From Caecitellus pseudoparvulus (lineage: Eukaryota > Bigyra: Bicosoecida), in the NCBI GenBank assembly GCA_965644315.1, contig CBFFRQ010000044.1:186001-250000 (forward strand): a stretch of 64,000 nucleotides of DNA, in the 5' to 3' direction. The translations under genes were made by a program, and so were the position numbers. Below are positions 48,905 to 58,777 of the stretch, in pieces; within the stretch, counting starts at the first letter, position 1, and each line of letters begins with the position of its first letter. The notes below the pieces were generated by a model, which was given only the letters and a program-made list of their open reading frames with translations, made no database searches and was not told where the DNA came from.

Positions 48905-51900
48905 TCACCCGTGGCCGTCCCCGCCGCCCTGCGCCGCCCTGCTCTGTTCCAAGCGGGCCAACATTTCTGGCGCCTCCTGCCCCGCCCTCGTTTGAACTGC
49001 TGCCGCCCCACTGCGCCGAGCTGCGTCAGCTTGCGACTGTGACTTCATGTACGCCCTCAATTCCTCCGTGCTCATGGACGTGACGTCAAACTTCGCCCGG
49101 CGTGGGGAGGTGGCTGCGACGGCTGCCGCGGCCGGAGGTGGGGCGTCTGACACCTGCACTGGAGATGTGCTGCGGGGCGGGGACGCAGTGGGCGATGGTG
49201 TGGCACCCCCTCCGGCGTGCTGCCCCAGACTGGGGTCGTAGGAGTCCCGCCGATCGGGGCTGCCTCCCAGCTGGCCGTGGGCGACGTCGTCTGGCACGGG
49301 GGAAGCCTGCGATGAATCATCAGACGCCGTGAAGGCGCCCACTTCCTCGTGTGTCCCAGCAGCCTCCTTTGCAAGCCGTTCTTGAGTCAGCTGTAGCGCA
49401 GCGTCAGCCCCATCCGCGTGGGGGATGGGCTGCCCCCCCCCAATACCACCCGCTGCCGCCACAGGCTGCTTCTTCTGTCCTTGTGTTCTCGGCCACGGCC
49501 ACCAGCTTCTCCCAGCCGAGCTGGCCTGGGCTTGGGCTTGGGGATGTGCTTGTGGCGGCGCAGGAGAGGTCGCTGCATGCTCGACTTCACTGTGCACGGG
49601 GGCTTGGTCAGTTCCACGCTGGCCAACCTGCAACGCCGGTTCAGACTCTTCGGAATCTTCAGAGGTATCATCGTCAGAAAAGTCCCCAGGAATAATGCCA
49701 GCCCCTGTCCCGCCCTGTTCCTGTGCAGCTTGAGTATCTTCATCTGCACTGAACACTCCCAGCACTTGCTCCTCGTCCTCTGCAGTTGCCACACGCCCTC
49801 GGAAAGCATCTGGCGTTGCGGGAAGCCCCGCCTCGCTTGGAGCGGGAGTGAGCCCGCCGCCATCACTCGTCAGATCCACAGTGCTTAAGTCATCTTCATC
49901 CACGTGGCCTGGTGCACTCGAAGAACGCGCGGTTGGTGTGACTTTCGGTGGCCGCGCGCCCGGAACACCCTCGACATTGAACTCAACAACTTGCGGCGTG
50001 GCGCCGGCGTCACCATCCCTACCATCACCTGACACATCTTCATGCACGGCCACGCCCACCCCGCCAACCCCCTTGAATGCGAAAGAAGGGTGTCGTTGAG
50101 ACATGGACTGCCGAGAGTGCGCCACGGATCGGAGGTCGACACCCTCGTCGAGTGGCGCTTGCTGCTCTTCCGACTGCATCTGAAGCTGGAAAATCTTCTG
50201 CTGCAAGTGAGCCATGTCCATGCCGTGCTGCTCACTGCTTGCGTGCAACGCATCCTCAGCAGCTGCCGCACGCGCATTGGCCGCCTCCGCCTCGCCCTCA
50301 GCAGCTGCCGCACGCGCATTGGCCGCCTCCGCCTCACCCTCAGCAGCTGCCGCACGCGCATTGGCCGCCTCCGCCTCACCCTCAGCAGCTGCCGCACGCG
50401 CATTGGCCGCCTCCGCCTCGCCCTCAGCAGCTGCCGCACGCGCATTGGCCGCCTCCGCCTCACCCTCAGCAGCTGCCGCACGCGCATTGGCCGCCTCCGC
50501 CTCACCCTCAGCAGCTGCCGCACGCGCATTGGCCGCCTCCGCCTCGCCCTCAGCAGCTGCCGCACGCGCATTGGCCGCCTCCGCCTCACCCTCAGCAGCT
50601 GATCTCGCCAGACCTGCCGCTTGCGCGCTCGCGCGAAGCTCGTCAATGAGACTCTTCGATACTTGCTCGCGCTTGCCAGCAAGCTCCAGCTCGCCAGACT
50701 GACGAGCAACCTCTGCACGCAGCTCATCAACTGCTTGCCGGAGTGACTCCTGCTCCAAGTCCACTCGGCGTTGAGTGTCGGCTTCTTTCGCTGCGTCAGC
50801 ACTCTTGGCCGCTTTCTGCTCGTCAGCTGCGCGTTGCAGCGCTTCCAGCACAGAGCGCAGCTGCTGCGTGCCTTCATCATGAGTAGCAGCGCAAGTGGAC
50901 AGCTCTGCGTGTGTTCGAGAGGTGGCCTCACGCTCAGTGGCAAGAGCAGCATTAGCCGCCTCCGCCTCGCCCTCAGCAGCTGCCGCACGCGCATTGGCCG
51001 CCTCAGCCTCGCCCTCAGCAGCTGCCGCACGCGCATTGGCCGCCTCAGCCTCGCCCTCAGCAGCTGCCGCACGCGCATTGGCCGCCTCCGCCTCGCCCTC
51101 AGCAGCTGATCTCGCCAGACCTGCCGCTTGAGCGCTCGCGCGAAGCTCGTCAATGAGACTCTTCGATACTTGCTCGCGCTTGCCAGCAAGCTCCAGCTCG
51201 CCAGACTGGCGAGCAACCCTTGCACGCAGCTCATCGACTGCTTGCCGGAGTGACTCCTGCTCCAAGTCCACTTGGCGTTGAGTGTCGGCTTCTTTCGCTG
51301 CGTCAGCACTCTTGGCCGCTTTCTGCTCGTCAGCTGCGCGTTGCAGCGCTTCCAGCACAGTGCGCAGCTGCTGCGTGCCTTCATCATGAGTAGCAGCGCA
51401 AGTGGACAGCTCTACGTGTGTTCGAGAGGTGGCCTCACGCTCTGTGGTTAGCGCAGCTTCGGCGGAATGCAGCTCGGCGCGCGAGGCTTCCAACTCATCA
51501 CTGAGTGCTTTCTTCGCCTCTTTCGCTGAGTGCAGCTCAGCCTTGGACTCTTCCAGTGCACTTTGAGCGTCAGATGCACTCTGCTGTAATTGCTCCATGC
51601 GCTGCTCTCCCGCAGCAAGCTGCTCTTGCGTCCTGGTCATGCCAGCTTCAAGTTCAGAACTTCGGGCAAGGGCAGTGTCTCGTTCACTCGTCACCCCCGC
51701 TATCTGCTCCTGCAACTGTTGCTCGCGGCTCTTGAGCCTTGCGCATTCCTCCTCTACCTGACGCAAGGCAGCATTTGCCTCTTCCGCGCGCTTCTGGCTT
51801 GCAGCCGCTGATTGAGCAGCGCTTGCCTCAGCTGCCTGAGCAGCCTCTACCTGCTCGCTCAACTGGGTGACGTGAGCCTGCAAAGCGCCCTCGCTGCCGG

Positions 51901-54900
51901 CACGCTCTGAAGTTGCTTCAGCGAGTTGGAGTTCCAGAACCTTAACTCGGGCTAGTGCTGCCTCCGCGTCAGCTTTGGCGGTTGCCGCTTCTGCGTCAGC
52001 GGTTGCCCTTGCCTGCTCAGCATCGTCCACCGCCGACTCCAACACTTCACGCAGGCGTCGTTCTTCTGCGGCAGTGGACTTTGCAGTCTGAAGGGCGGCC
52101 TGAAGGCCCTCCACTTCCCCCGCTGTCTTGCTCCGGAGCGCTGACAAGTCAGTCTCCGCCTGGAGCAGATCACGTCGAAGCTGCTCAACAGCCGCAGTGT
52201 GCGCGCTTTGTGCTGCACTTTGCTGCTCCGTGGCGTGAGATGCGTTGGACTCCGCTTCTGACTGCAAATGGGCAACTGTGCGCCGGAGTTCCGCGTTCTC
52301 CTCCACCAACTTGCCAGCCGCTGCCTGCAGTCTCCCAACACACTGGGCACGTGTGCTGCCACCTTCTTGAAGTGACTGAGCTGTGGCTTGCACTTCGCCC
52401 AGGACATGCTTCAACCGCTCCACCTCAGTTTGCGAAGCCTGAGCAGAAGCCCTAGCCGTGGCTGCATCAGCCCTGCTCTGCTGGACTTCTGCCTTGGCAT
52501 CCGCCAACGCAGCCCGCGTGTCTTTCAAGGCGAATGCTGCGCTGGTTGAGTCGTCTTGCTGTGACGCTGCTGCCTCCTCTGCGGCTTCCACACAGCGTTG
52601 GAGCTGCGAGATTTCTTGCTTCGCATCACGCAACGCAGCTTCTGCTTCCTGCTGGGCATTCTGCGCTTTTCTCTCCCTTTCAGCAGCACTTGCCGCCTCC
52701 TCTGCTGCGGTAGCTTGCTCGCTGGCAGCTCGCTCAGCTGCCTCCAGCGAGGCCTGGGCAGCCTCAGTGGCCTGTGCCGTAGCCTGCCGTTCGCGAGACA
52801 AGTCCTCCTGGAGAGCTGCTGCAGCCTCCCTCGCCGCAGCAAGCTGCCCCTGCAGTAACGTCACTGTGTTCTGTGCAGTAGCGGCCGCTTGTCTGCACTC
52901 ATCAGCTTCAGCTTGAGCCTCGTTCACCTCGGCTCGCAAGGCTTCAAGCTGGTCATGAGCGTGCGACGGGGACGCACTTGCAGTCGCACTTTCTTCTCTA
53001 AACGCATCGTCGCCGTCCAGCACCTCTCCAAACGGAGCTGAACCCTGCCTGGGTGGCGGGCTTCCTGCATCAGCAGTTGGCGCGGCTCCAAGCGACTGCA
53101 GTGGCTCAGACTCCGCTTTCGACAGGCGCTGCTGTGCCTGTGCGAAGAATGCGTCCCTTTTCTGCAACAGGCTGCGTTTATCAGCTTCCAAGTCCTCGAT
53201 TTCCGCAGCAAGGCCCTCCTCTCGACCTGCAAGCTCAGCCTCTCGCTCTGCAAGCGCATCCTTGGCTGACTGCAAGGACAGCTTACTTGCTTGGAGAGCC
53301 ACGGATTCTGCCTCCAACTCGGCCTGTCGCCCTTGCAGCTCGTCGCGCAGACGCTGCAGTGACGCGCGCTCCTCTGCCAGTGCGCTGCCGTCGGCCTCCA
53401 GCTTCTGTCGAGCAGTGGCGAGTTCCCCGTGCTGCTCCAGCAGGGCCTGTGACTTGCGCACTGTCTCCTGTGCTGCATGCCGCTCAGCCTCACCAACCAC
53501 TGACACACGAGCATCCAGCTGTGCCTCGGATGCCTGCAGCGTTGCTTCGCGTTGGTCCAACTCAAGTTGGCGCTTCTCCAACGCTCCCTGGCTGTCTGCA
53601 GATTCTGCCAGGAACGCTCGGCGCTCCTCGGCAAGCTGCTTCCGGGCAACCTCTACATCACTCTGCGCTGTGCGGAGGGCTTGTTGCTGAGTGGCCAGCT
53701 CCTGCTGGGCGGCACTTGCCGTCGCCTCAGCGCCCTCCAGAGATTTCGCGCGTGCATCCAGCGATGCCTGCAGGGCTGCAAGTTGCTCTTGCCGGCTCTG
53801 CAACGCAGATTCTGCCGCCTCGACGGCTTCGATGCGCACATGCTTGGAAGTCAGCTCCGCTGTGCGAGCCGCCAATGCACGTTCAGCTTCTGCCACCGCC
53901 GCCTGCCGCTCAGCGATGCTGGCTTCGCTCTTGCCTCGCAAGTCTTCAAACTCCACCCGGGCATGGTTCAAAGTGGACTCAGCCTTGCGCTGTGACTCCT
54001 CAATCATGTCCAGTTCCTGCTCTCGCTGGGCGAGAGCGGTGGCGTGGGACTCCAGCGTGCTGTGTTGTGCTGACAGAGCGGCCACGCCGGCATTGTGCGC
54101 CTGCTCAAGCTGCGTCACCTGCTCGTCCAAGCTCTGCAAAACAGCATGCACTTCCTTTTGTTCTGCTAGGAGGATACCCCATTGCTTACTGAGGCGCGTC
54201 CGCGCGTGCGACAGCTCCGTCTCGCGAAGCGCCACGAGAGCGCGTTGAGCAAGGGACAGCGGAGGCGGCGCGAGCTGAGATCGCGCAGGCACATCCCCTA
54301 GAAACAGCCCTGTGCTCCCTCCAACTCCACTGCCCGTTCGCCGCCGCAGCGTGAGCGTGGGTGCGCTGTCGCGCTGCTCCAAGCCTGCCAGCAGCTCCAC
54401 CCACTCGTCCAGCGAGTCGCCTGCTTCGGAGCCATTGGTTGGCGACCGGGGCTGTGTGTGCGCTGCTGTTGAACGTCTCGACGAGGCAGATCGGAGGGAT
54501 TGTGCCCACTGCGCATTCGGAGCGGTGTGCGACGTCAAGCGCGCGCCCAGGAGCGGCGACGTGGGGTGCACCGCCTCGGCCACGCGCGACCTGCCCAGGT
54601 CAATGTCCGAGCCCCTCGTCGCCACATGCTCCTGCGCTGCCAGGCGCATGTGCTGCGCATTGTCTCGCTGGATGGCCTGCAGCTTGCTGCGGGCTTGCGT
54701 CATGGCATGCAGGGCGAGGGGGGGCACATCCAGCGTGAAGTGCAGAACGGGTGCCGGAGAGCGGCTGGTGTCTTCTGGTGAGGCACTACCGGAGCTGCGG
54801 TCACCTCCGCTGCTTGGAGAAGGCGCAAGCTGTGGGCGTAGCGGCGAGCCTACCTCCTCGGGCATGGTCAGGTCCAACTCTGAGTCCAGCTCCTGGGCGA

Positions 54901-56974
54901 GATGCTGGACGGACCGAATGCGCTCGCGCAGGTCGCCTGGCGAGCCCGGCAACGGCGGCCCGGAAAGACTGGGCGCCTGCAGCGGGGACGAAAGAGTGCG
55001 CATTTGCGGGTTGGAGGGGGGAGAAATGCCTGGAGGCGGCGATGTGGTGTGTGGTGGGGGGGGTGGCAAACTCGACACAGCGTGCGATGTCGGCGTGGCG
55101 GCCGCAGGACGAGCTGGTCGCAGGGGCTGCACCACCGGAGACACGCCACTGCGTGGGTGGTGCGGCAGGCGACCCGTCGCGGCCGCCGCATGCTGTGCTG
55201 CCATGGCCTGCCGCTGGCTGGCCCCGACTGCAGATCGCACGGAGAGCAGCTTGTCGCTCAGGGTCTGGGCCTGTGACGCGAGTCGCGTGCGTTGTGGAGT
55301 CGCCGGAGCTGGAGGTCTGAGCGAGGCGGAGTCAGTGAACGATGAGTCACCGGTAGAAGTGGACGACACAGGGCGCGGAGGGGCAGTCGCGCTGTGGGCT
55401 GGGGGTTGAGGAGGGCTCACAGCGCCTTGGGGTGCTGGCGAGCCTGCGGCTGGCGGTGATCGACCTGCCTGCGCCACTTGCCGCAAGTACCCCAGCTGCT
55501 GCTTGAGCTGCAACTCCCTCGCCGCCAGGGCATCAATGGAGTCTAGCAACGGGGTAAGCGTGTCTTCTTTCTTCTGCAGGGCGGCTGACCACTCAGACAG
55601 GCGTTTTGTCTCCCGCTCAATGCGTGCCTCGGCGGCAGCGTTGGTCTCCGCCACCACCTCCGCGCACTGCTGCCGCGCAAGCTCTGCGCGTTCCTCGGCT
55701 TCGGCCACAAGGCGTGCCGCATGGTGCTGTGCTTCTTCAATGGCCTGGGATGCCGCTGCTTGCTGTGCGGCTAAGTTTGTCTCGGCGTCCGCCAGCTCTG
55801 CCTCCCGTACAGCAAGCAGGCCTTCCTTCGCTTGCACGCGCTTCAAGGCAGCTTGGAGTGCGTGGGCATCAGCAACGTCATCTGCCGTCCACTTGGGAGC
55901 AAATTTATCAGGGTCTGCAAACATCTCAGCGAAGGTTGGTTGCTGCTCCTGGTCTGGGGTTGATGCACCTGCCGCGCTTTCCGTCTGCCCCGCAGCTCCA
56001 AGAAGCGCACCAGCCTGCGCCACGGCAGAGGTCTTGGCGCTGCGCATGTCTTTTAAGTAGCGTTTGATGAGATCTTGCGAATCCTCTGCAGTCACTGCTT
56101 TGGCGAGCTCCCCCAGATCCTCCCGGGCACGGCGCAGCGTTTCTTCTTGCTGCGCATCAGCCTCGCGGCACGCTCGCTGCAGTGCCAGTTCACGCGCAGC
56201 CAAGGCATCTTCCCTCGCCTGCAGTCTGGTTGCGTGGTCATCACTGGGAGGGGCTTCCAATGTCTCGCTGTCACACTCTGTGGCGGCCTCAGCTCGCGCC
56301 CTTGCTGAGCTGTGAAACGGAGATTTGAACCCAGTCTTTGGGTGGTTGCTGTCACCGTGCCTTGTCCCCATCGACGGCGCTGCGGCCTGGCCCGGGGGTG
56401 GAGGGAAGGAAGTGTCTCCTGAGAATGCTACGGAAGGTGTCTGGCGCATGGGCCGCGCGTCTGCGCCCATTCGCGGCGCGGTTTGCGACAGCGGGCCGCT
56501 GCGTGCCAACGCCAGGCCTGCGTTTCGCCGAGCACCGCCCGCTGCAGTGCGCACTGCTCCTGTCGTGCGCTGAGCTGGCCCCGCACCATATCGCCCGCGC
56601 ACACGATGCACTGGTCTGGATGGCACTCCCCGCTTTGCACCGCTGTCAGTGAAGCCAAAAGGCGCCCTCTCAGAGCTGCCACTGCCAAAGGCCTGTCTGC
56701 TCGGCTTGCCCGGCAAGGCTCCAGCTGTGCTCGCAAGGCTTTTGTGGCGGTGACTGGGCAGGGCCCCGCTCAGCACAGCTGAGGCGAGGGCCGAGTTGCT
56801 CTCAAAACTCGCTGGCTGCGAGCGGGCTGAGTCTGTGCATGGCCGGGCAGGGGAGAGGCGGCAGCTTGTGGCCTGATGCAGTGTCGCGGCGACACCAGCC
56901 AGGCACCTACGTAAGGCCCGTGGAGCTGGCTGCCTGCGCAGTTGTGCGCGTTCCATGGCGTGCACCGAATTCAT
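48905..56974 (-). CDS. Giant coiled-coil protein with two-heptad tandem repeats
   Basis: This is 2689 aa from the first ATG. A second in-frame ATG at 56956 (residue 7, MERAQL) has a better context. Order: a basic Ser/Ala-rich head (1-240); a first coiled coil (about 250-560; LQAREDALAARELALQRACR); a Pro/Ser-rich linker (about 560-900); then a very long Ala/Glu/Gln coiled coil (about 915-2250) with dense heptads. Within it, 14-residue units AAAEGEAEAANARA occur as three plus one degenerate copy and, after a duplicated segment, eight copies. The final roughly 430 residues are acidic to mixed, Pro/Ser-rich and disordered (VDLTSDGGGLTP, DFSDDDTSEDSEES), ending MLARLEQSRAAQ. No motor, kinase or membrane segment is visible. 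Golgin-, centrosome- or cytoskeleton-scaffold roles are all possible; I do not recognise an orthologue. Confidence 0.8.
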   Translation of the reverse strand: MNSVHAMERAQLRRQPAPRALRRCLAGVAATLHQATSCRLSPARPCTDSARSQPASFESNSALASAVLSGALPSHRHKSLASTAGALPGKPSRQAFGSGSSERAPFGFTDSGAKRGVPSRPVHRVRGRYGAGPAQRTTGAVRTAAGGARRNAGLALARSGPLSQTAPRMGADARPMRQTPSVAFSGDTSFPPPPGQAAAPSMGTRHGDSNHPKTGFKSPFHSSARARAEAATECDSETLEAPPSDDHATRLQAREDALAARELALQRACREADAQQEETLRRAREDLGELAKAVTAEDSQDLIKRYLKDMRSAKTSAVAQAGALLGAAGQTESAAGASTPDQEQQPTFAEMFADPDKFAPKWTADDVADAHALQAALKRVQAKEGLLAVREAELADAETNLAAQQAAASQAIEEAQHHAARLVAEAEERAELARQQCAEVVAETNAAAEARIERETKRLSEWSAALQKKEDTLTPLLDSIDALAARELQLKQQLGYLRQVAQAGRSPPAAGSPAPQGAVSPPQPPAHSATAPPRPVSSTSTGDSSFTDSASLRPPAPATPQRTRLASQAQTLSDKLLSVRSAVGASQRQAMAAQHAAAATGRLPHHPRSGVSPVVQPLRPARPAAATPTSHAVSSLPPPPPHTTSPPPGISPPSNPQMRTLSSPLQAPSLSGPPLPGSPGDLRERIRSVQHLAQELDSELDLTMPEEVGSPLRPQLAPSPSSGGDRSSGSASPEDTSRSPAPVLHFTLDVPPLALHAMTQARSKLQAIQRDNAQHMRLAAQEHVATRGSDIDLGRSRVAEAVHPTSPLLGARLTSHTAPNAQWAQSLRSASSRRSTAAHTQPRSPTNGSEAGDSLDEWVELLAGLEQRDSAPTLTLRRRTGSGVGGSTGLFLGDVPARSQLAPPPLSLAQRALVALRETELSHARTRLSKQWGILLAEQKEVHAVLQSLDEQVTQLEQAHNAGVAALSAQHSTLESHATALAQREQELDMIEESQRKAESTLNHARVEFEDLRGKSEASIAERQAAVAEAERALAARTAELTSKHVRIEAVEAAESALQSRQEQLAALQASLDARAKSLEGAEATASAAQQELATQQQALRTAQSDVEVARKQLAEERRAFLAESADSQGALEKRQLELDQREATLQASEAQLDARVSVVGEAERHAAQETVRKSQALLEQHGELATARQKLEADGSALAEERASLQRLRDELQGRQAELEAESVALQASKLSLQSAKDALAEREAELAGREEGLAAEIEDLEADKRSLLQKRDAFFAQAQQRLSKAESEPLQSLGAAPTADAGSPPPRQGSAPFGEVLDGDDAFREESATASASPSHAHDQLEALRAEVNEAQAEADECRQAAATAQNTVTLLQGQLAAAREAAAALQEDLSRERQATAQATEAAQASLEAAERAASEQATAAEEAASAAERERKAQNAQQEAEAALRDAKQEISQLQRCVEAAEEAAASQQDDSTSAAFALKDTRAALADAKAEVQQSRADAATARASAQASQTEVERLKHVLGEVQATAQSLQEGGSTRAQCVGRLQAAAGKLVEENAELRRTVAHLQSEAESNASHATEQQSAAQSAHTAAVEQLRRDLLQAETDLSALRSKTAGEVEGLQAALQTAKSTAAEERRLREVLESAVDDAEQARATADAEAATAKADAEAALARVKVLELQLAEATSERAGSEGALQAHVTQLSEQVEAAQAAEASAAQSAAASQKRAEEANAALRQVEEECARLKSREQQLQEQIAGVTSERDTALARSSELEAGMTRTQEQLAAGEQRMEQLQQSASDAQSALEESKAELHSAKEAKKALSDELEASRAELHSAEAALTTEREATSRTHVELSTCAATHDEGTQQLRTVLEALQRAADEQKAAKSADAAKEADTQRQVDLEQESLRQAVDELRARVARQSGELELAGKREQVSKSLIDELRASAQAAGLARSAAEGEAEAANARAAAAEGEAEAANARAAAAEGEAEAANARAAAAEGEAEAANAALATEREATSRTHAELSTCAATHDEGTQQLRSVLEALQRAADEQKAAKSADAAKEADTQRRVDLEQESLRQAVDELRAEVARQSGELELAGKREQVSKSLIDELRASAQAAGLARSAAEGEAEAANARAAAAEGEAEAANARAAAAEGEAEAANARAAAAEGEAEAANARAAAAEGEAEAANARAAAAEGEAEAANARAAAAEGEAEAANARAAAAEGEAEAANARAAAAEDALHASSEQHGMDMAHLQQKIFQLQMQSEEQQAPLDEGVDLRSVAHSRQSMSQRHPSFAFKGVGGVGVAVHEDVSGDGRDGDAGATPQVVEFNVEGVPGARPPKVTPTARSSSAPGHVDEDDLSTVDLTSDGGGLTPAPSEAGLPATPDAFRGRVATAEDEEQVLGVFSADEDTQAAQEQGGTGAGIIPGDFSDDDTSEDSEESEPALQVGQRGTDQAPVHSEVEHAATSPAPPQAHPQAQAQASSAGRSWWPWPRTQGQKKQPVAAAGGIGGGQPIPHADGADAALQLTQERLAKEAAGTHEEVGAFTASDDSSQASPVPDDVAHGQLGGSPDRRDSYDPSLGQHAGGGATPSPTASPPRSTSPVQVSDAPPPAAAAVAATSPRRAKFDVTSMSTEELRAYMKSQSQADAARRSGAAAVQTRAGQEAPEMLARLEQSRAAQGGGDGHG
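50265..50600 (-). repeat. 42-bp tandem repeat, block A (8 copies)
   Basis: Eight exact-length 42-bp units encode AAAEGEAEAANARA, i.e. two heptads each, in the giant coiled-coil gene. Copies differ mainly at one third-position base (cctcac versus cctcgc). The length keeps both frame and heptad register. Confidence 0.95.
50601..51455 (-). repeat. 507-bp tandem duplication in the coiled-coil gene
   Basis: The segment from 50601 to about 50948 is repeated at 51108 to about 51455 with only scattered substitutions (offset 507 bp, 169 codons). It encodes the stretch from ATEREATSRTH to ELRASAQAAGLARSAA. The 42-bp block B lies between the copies. Confidence 0.92.
50940..51107 (-). repeat. 42-bp tandem repeat, block B (3 copies plus 1 degenerate)
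   Basis: Three full 42-bp units (50982-51107) plus one diverged unit (50940-50981) have the same two-heptad coding content as block A. Some carry gcctca for gcctcc. Confidence 0.93.
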
Positions 56975-57477
56975 GCAAATGCTGTGTTAGGCTACAGATT
57001 CCCCCCACTTGTCAGCGCTTGCACGAGGCGCGGGTAGGACCTGCGGCACTGTGCTGGTGCTGGTGCTGGTGCTGGTGCGTCCCTCACAACTGCCGCTCAA
57101 GACACAAAGCGCACAGTTTGTCGCACTCGAGCTGGCATAGCCAAGCGCTGTTCGGGAAGCAGAGGCTGGGCTCTTAGTTATCCCCTTCTGGACGAGTGGC
57201 AAGGCATTTGAGAAGTTGACGCGTTTGCAGGACGTACTCTGGCTACCACTGAGATGGAGAAGCCCAGTAGATGATTGGATCGAGGTATGTGCCTGTTTTT
57301 TGCGTCTTCATTCCGATGCAATGAAAGCAATGTCCAACAAAACTCCAAGCAAACAGCATCTCAACTATCAGGCAGGGTTCAGCACAGCCGCCGCGGCTTT
57401 GGACCTGTTCAGACTTGGCCTTTGCGTTTCCAAGGTTGGCGTGGTGTGGCGAATTCCGCAGGTTTTCTGCAGCAAGC
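56975..57477. promoter_or_regulatory. Divergent intergenic region (coiled-coil gene / mARC-like gene)
   Basis: About 503 bp between two divergent genes. It includes a short TGGTGC hexamer microsatellite (about 57051-57077). No supported ORF was found. It probably contains both promoters. Confidence 0.45.
57051..57077 (+). repeat. TGGTGC microsatellite
   Basis: Four to five tandem TGGTGC hexamers lie in a non-coding divergent promoter region. Confidence 0.85.
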
Positions 57478-58739
57478 ATGGACAAGCTGTTTGACGGCGT
57501 TCCCGAGGGCTGGCAGCTGGGACTGGTGTGTAGTTGCTCCTATGATGCCGTGTCATCTCCCCATCACGCAGGCCGTCTCTCTGTGCAGATGGCAGCAGGC
57601 GCACTGTTGCTGCTATTCGCTGTGGCGTGGGTTGCGCTTCAAGCATGGCCGGCTGAGGAGTGGAGCGAGGAGGACACGGGCATTCGTGTGGACTCCATCA
57701 TCATCTACCCCATCAAGTGCGTTTGCTGTCAGGGCGCCTGCCCCTGGTGCCGCGGCACGTACCCCGTGTTTCCATTCTCAGGGGATGCGGCGGGACGGAG
57801 GTGCACGAGACTGTGTTGGAGGCGGAGGGGCCGCGCCACGACCGACGATTCATGATCGTGAATCGCAAGGGTGCATTCCAAACACAGCGCCAGATCCCGA
57901 AAATGGCCACCATCCGCCCGGCCTTGGAAACACAGGGTGCTGTCGTCACCGGCTTGGTCCTGGCCACATCCGACACACCTGACAGGCTGCACGTGGATGT
58001 GGTGCAGGACACGCCAGTGGACACACTGGCGCCAGAGGACGGCAGCAGTGTGCAAGGCGCACGTGTGGAGGTGCGCATTTGGGGCCAGCGTGTGCCTGGC
58101 GCAGTGGACCAGGGCCCTCAGGCAGCAGAGTGGTTGGAGCGTGTTCTGGACACTCCCGGCCTGCGCCTCGTGTTCATGGATGCACAGTGCCACCGAGCCC
58201 TGCAGCACAAGAGTGGAAAGTACGCGGAACCGTTTTCACAGCGCGTGGGAACACCCACAGGAGTCACAAGTTTTGCAGATGGGTACCCGCTGCTCGTGGC
58301 CAACCGCGCCAGCTTGGCCGATTTGAATGACAAACTCGTGGCAGCAGCAGGCACCGCCACCGCCGCGTTGCCCATGGAGCGTTTCCGAGCCAACATCGTC
58401 GTGGCTGGGCCGACTCAAGCTTGGGAAGAGGACACGTGGCTGGCGTTTCGCGTGGGGCCTGTGCAGATGCACGGCGTCAAGCGCTGCGTGCGTTGCCGCG
58501 TCCCGACAACTGACCAGGAAACGGGTGTGCAGGCAGAAGGTGTGGGAGGTCGCGAGGCTGAGCCACTGGCAACACTGCGCGAGACACGGCAAGGTGCCAA
58601 GCCGCACGAAGGGTGCTTTGGCATGAACGCCATCCATGAGATGGTGCAGTCTGAGGCGGGCTGCACTGTGCGGGTGGGGGATGTCGTGGTGGTGAACAAG
58701 CGGGGGCGCGTGGGCCCGTTGCCTCCGCCGAAGGCATGA
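57478..58739 (+). CDS. mARC-like MOSC-domain molybdenum-cofactor protein
   Basis: Exons are 57478-57716 and 57782-58739 (398 aa). The intron is 65 nt, phase 2, GTGCGT donor. An alternative start at 57589 (cagATGGCA) gives 361 aa and puts the hydrophobic anchor (AAGALLLLFAVAWVALQAW) at the extreme N-terminus, as in mARC enzymes. After the anchor come VDSIIIYPIK joined by splicing to GCGGTEVHE, then RRFMIVNRKG and PKMATIRPAL (MOSC N-terminal barrel). Further on are VTSFADGYPLLVANRASLADLN, RFRANIVVAGP, KRCVRCRVPTTDQETG, PLATLRETRQ and CFGMN, then VRVGDVVVV (MOSC). The Cys in KRCVRC corresponds to the molybdenum-ligating Cys of mARC. mARC reduces N-hydroxylated substrates with cytochrome b5, typically on the outer mitochondrial membrane; the location here is inferred. 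Confidence 0.85.
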
Positions 58740-58763
58740 GGTGCAGCGAAGGTGTCAGGGCAC

Positions 58764-58769
58764 AATGCA
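58764..58769 (+). terminator. Candidate poly(A) signal AATGCA, mARC-like gene
   Basis: The hexamer starts 25 bases past the mARC-like stop, in the 38-bp gap before the convergent LRR gene. The opposite strand has only ATGCATT here. Confidence 0.4.
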
Positions 58770-58777
58770 TGAAATGC

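Noticed and set aside
50265-51107. Regular repeats resembling a CRISPR array
   Set aside because: Units are directly adjacent with no spacers, keep an open coding frame, encode two heptads each, and lie in a eukaryotic coding exon.
49885-51387. 500-aa same-strand ORF in another frame of the coiled-coil gene
   Set aside because: Its Arg/Leu repeats are a frame-shifted reading of the 42-bp array; the main frame gives register-perfect heptads.
57526-57571. 46-nt intron near the start of the mARC-like gene
   Set aside because: Removing it shifts the frame away from the membrane anchor and the YPIK motif; reading through keeps the frame.
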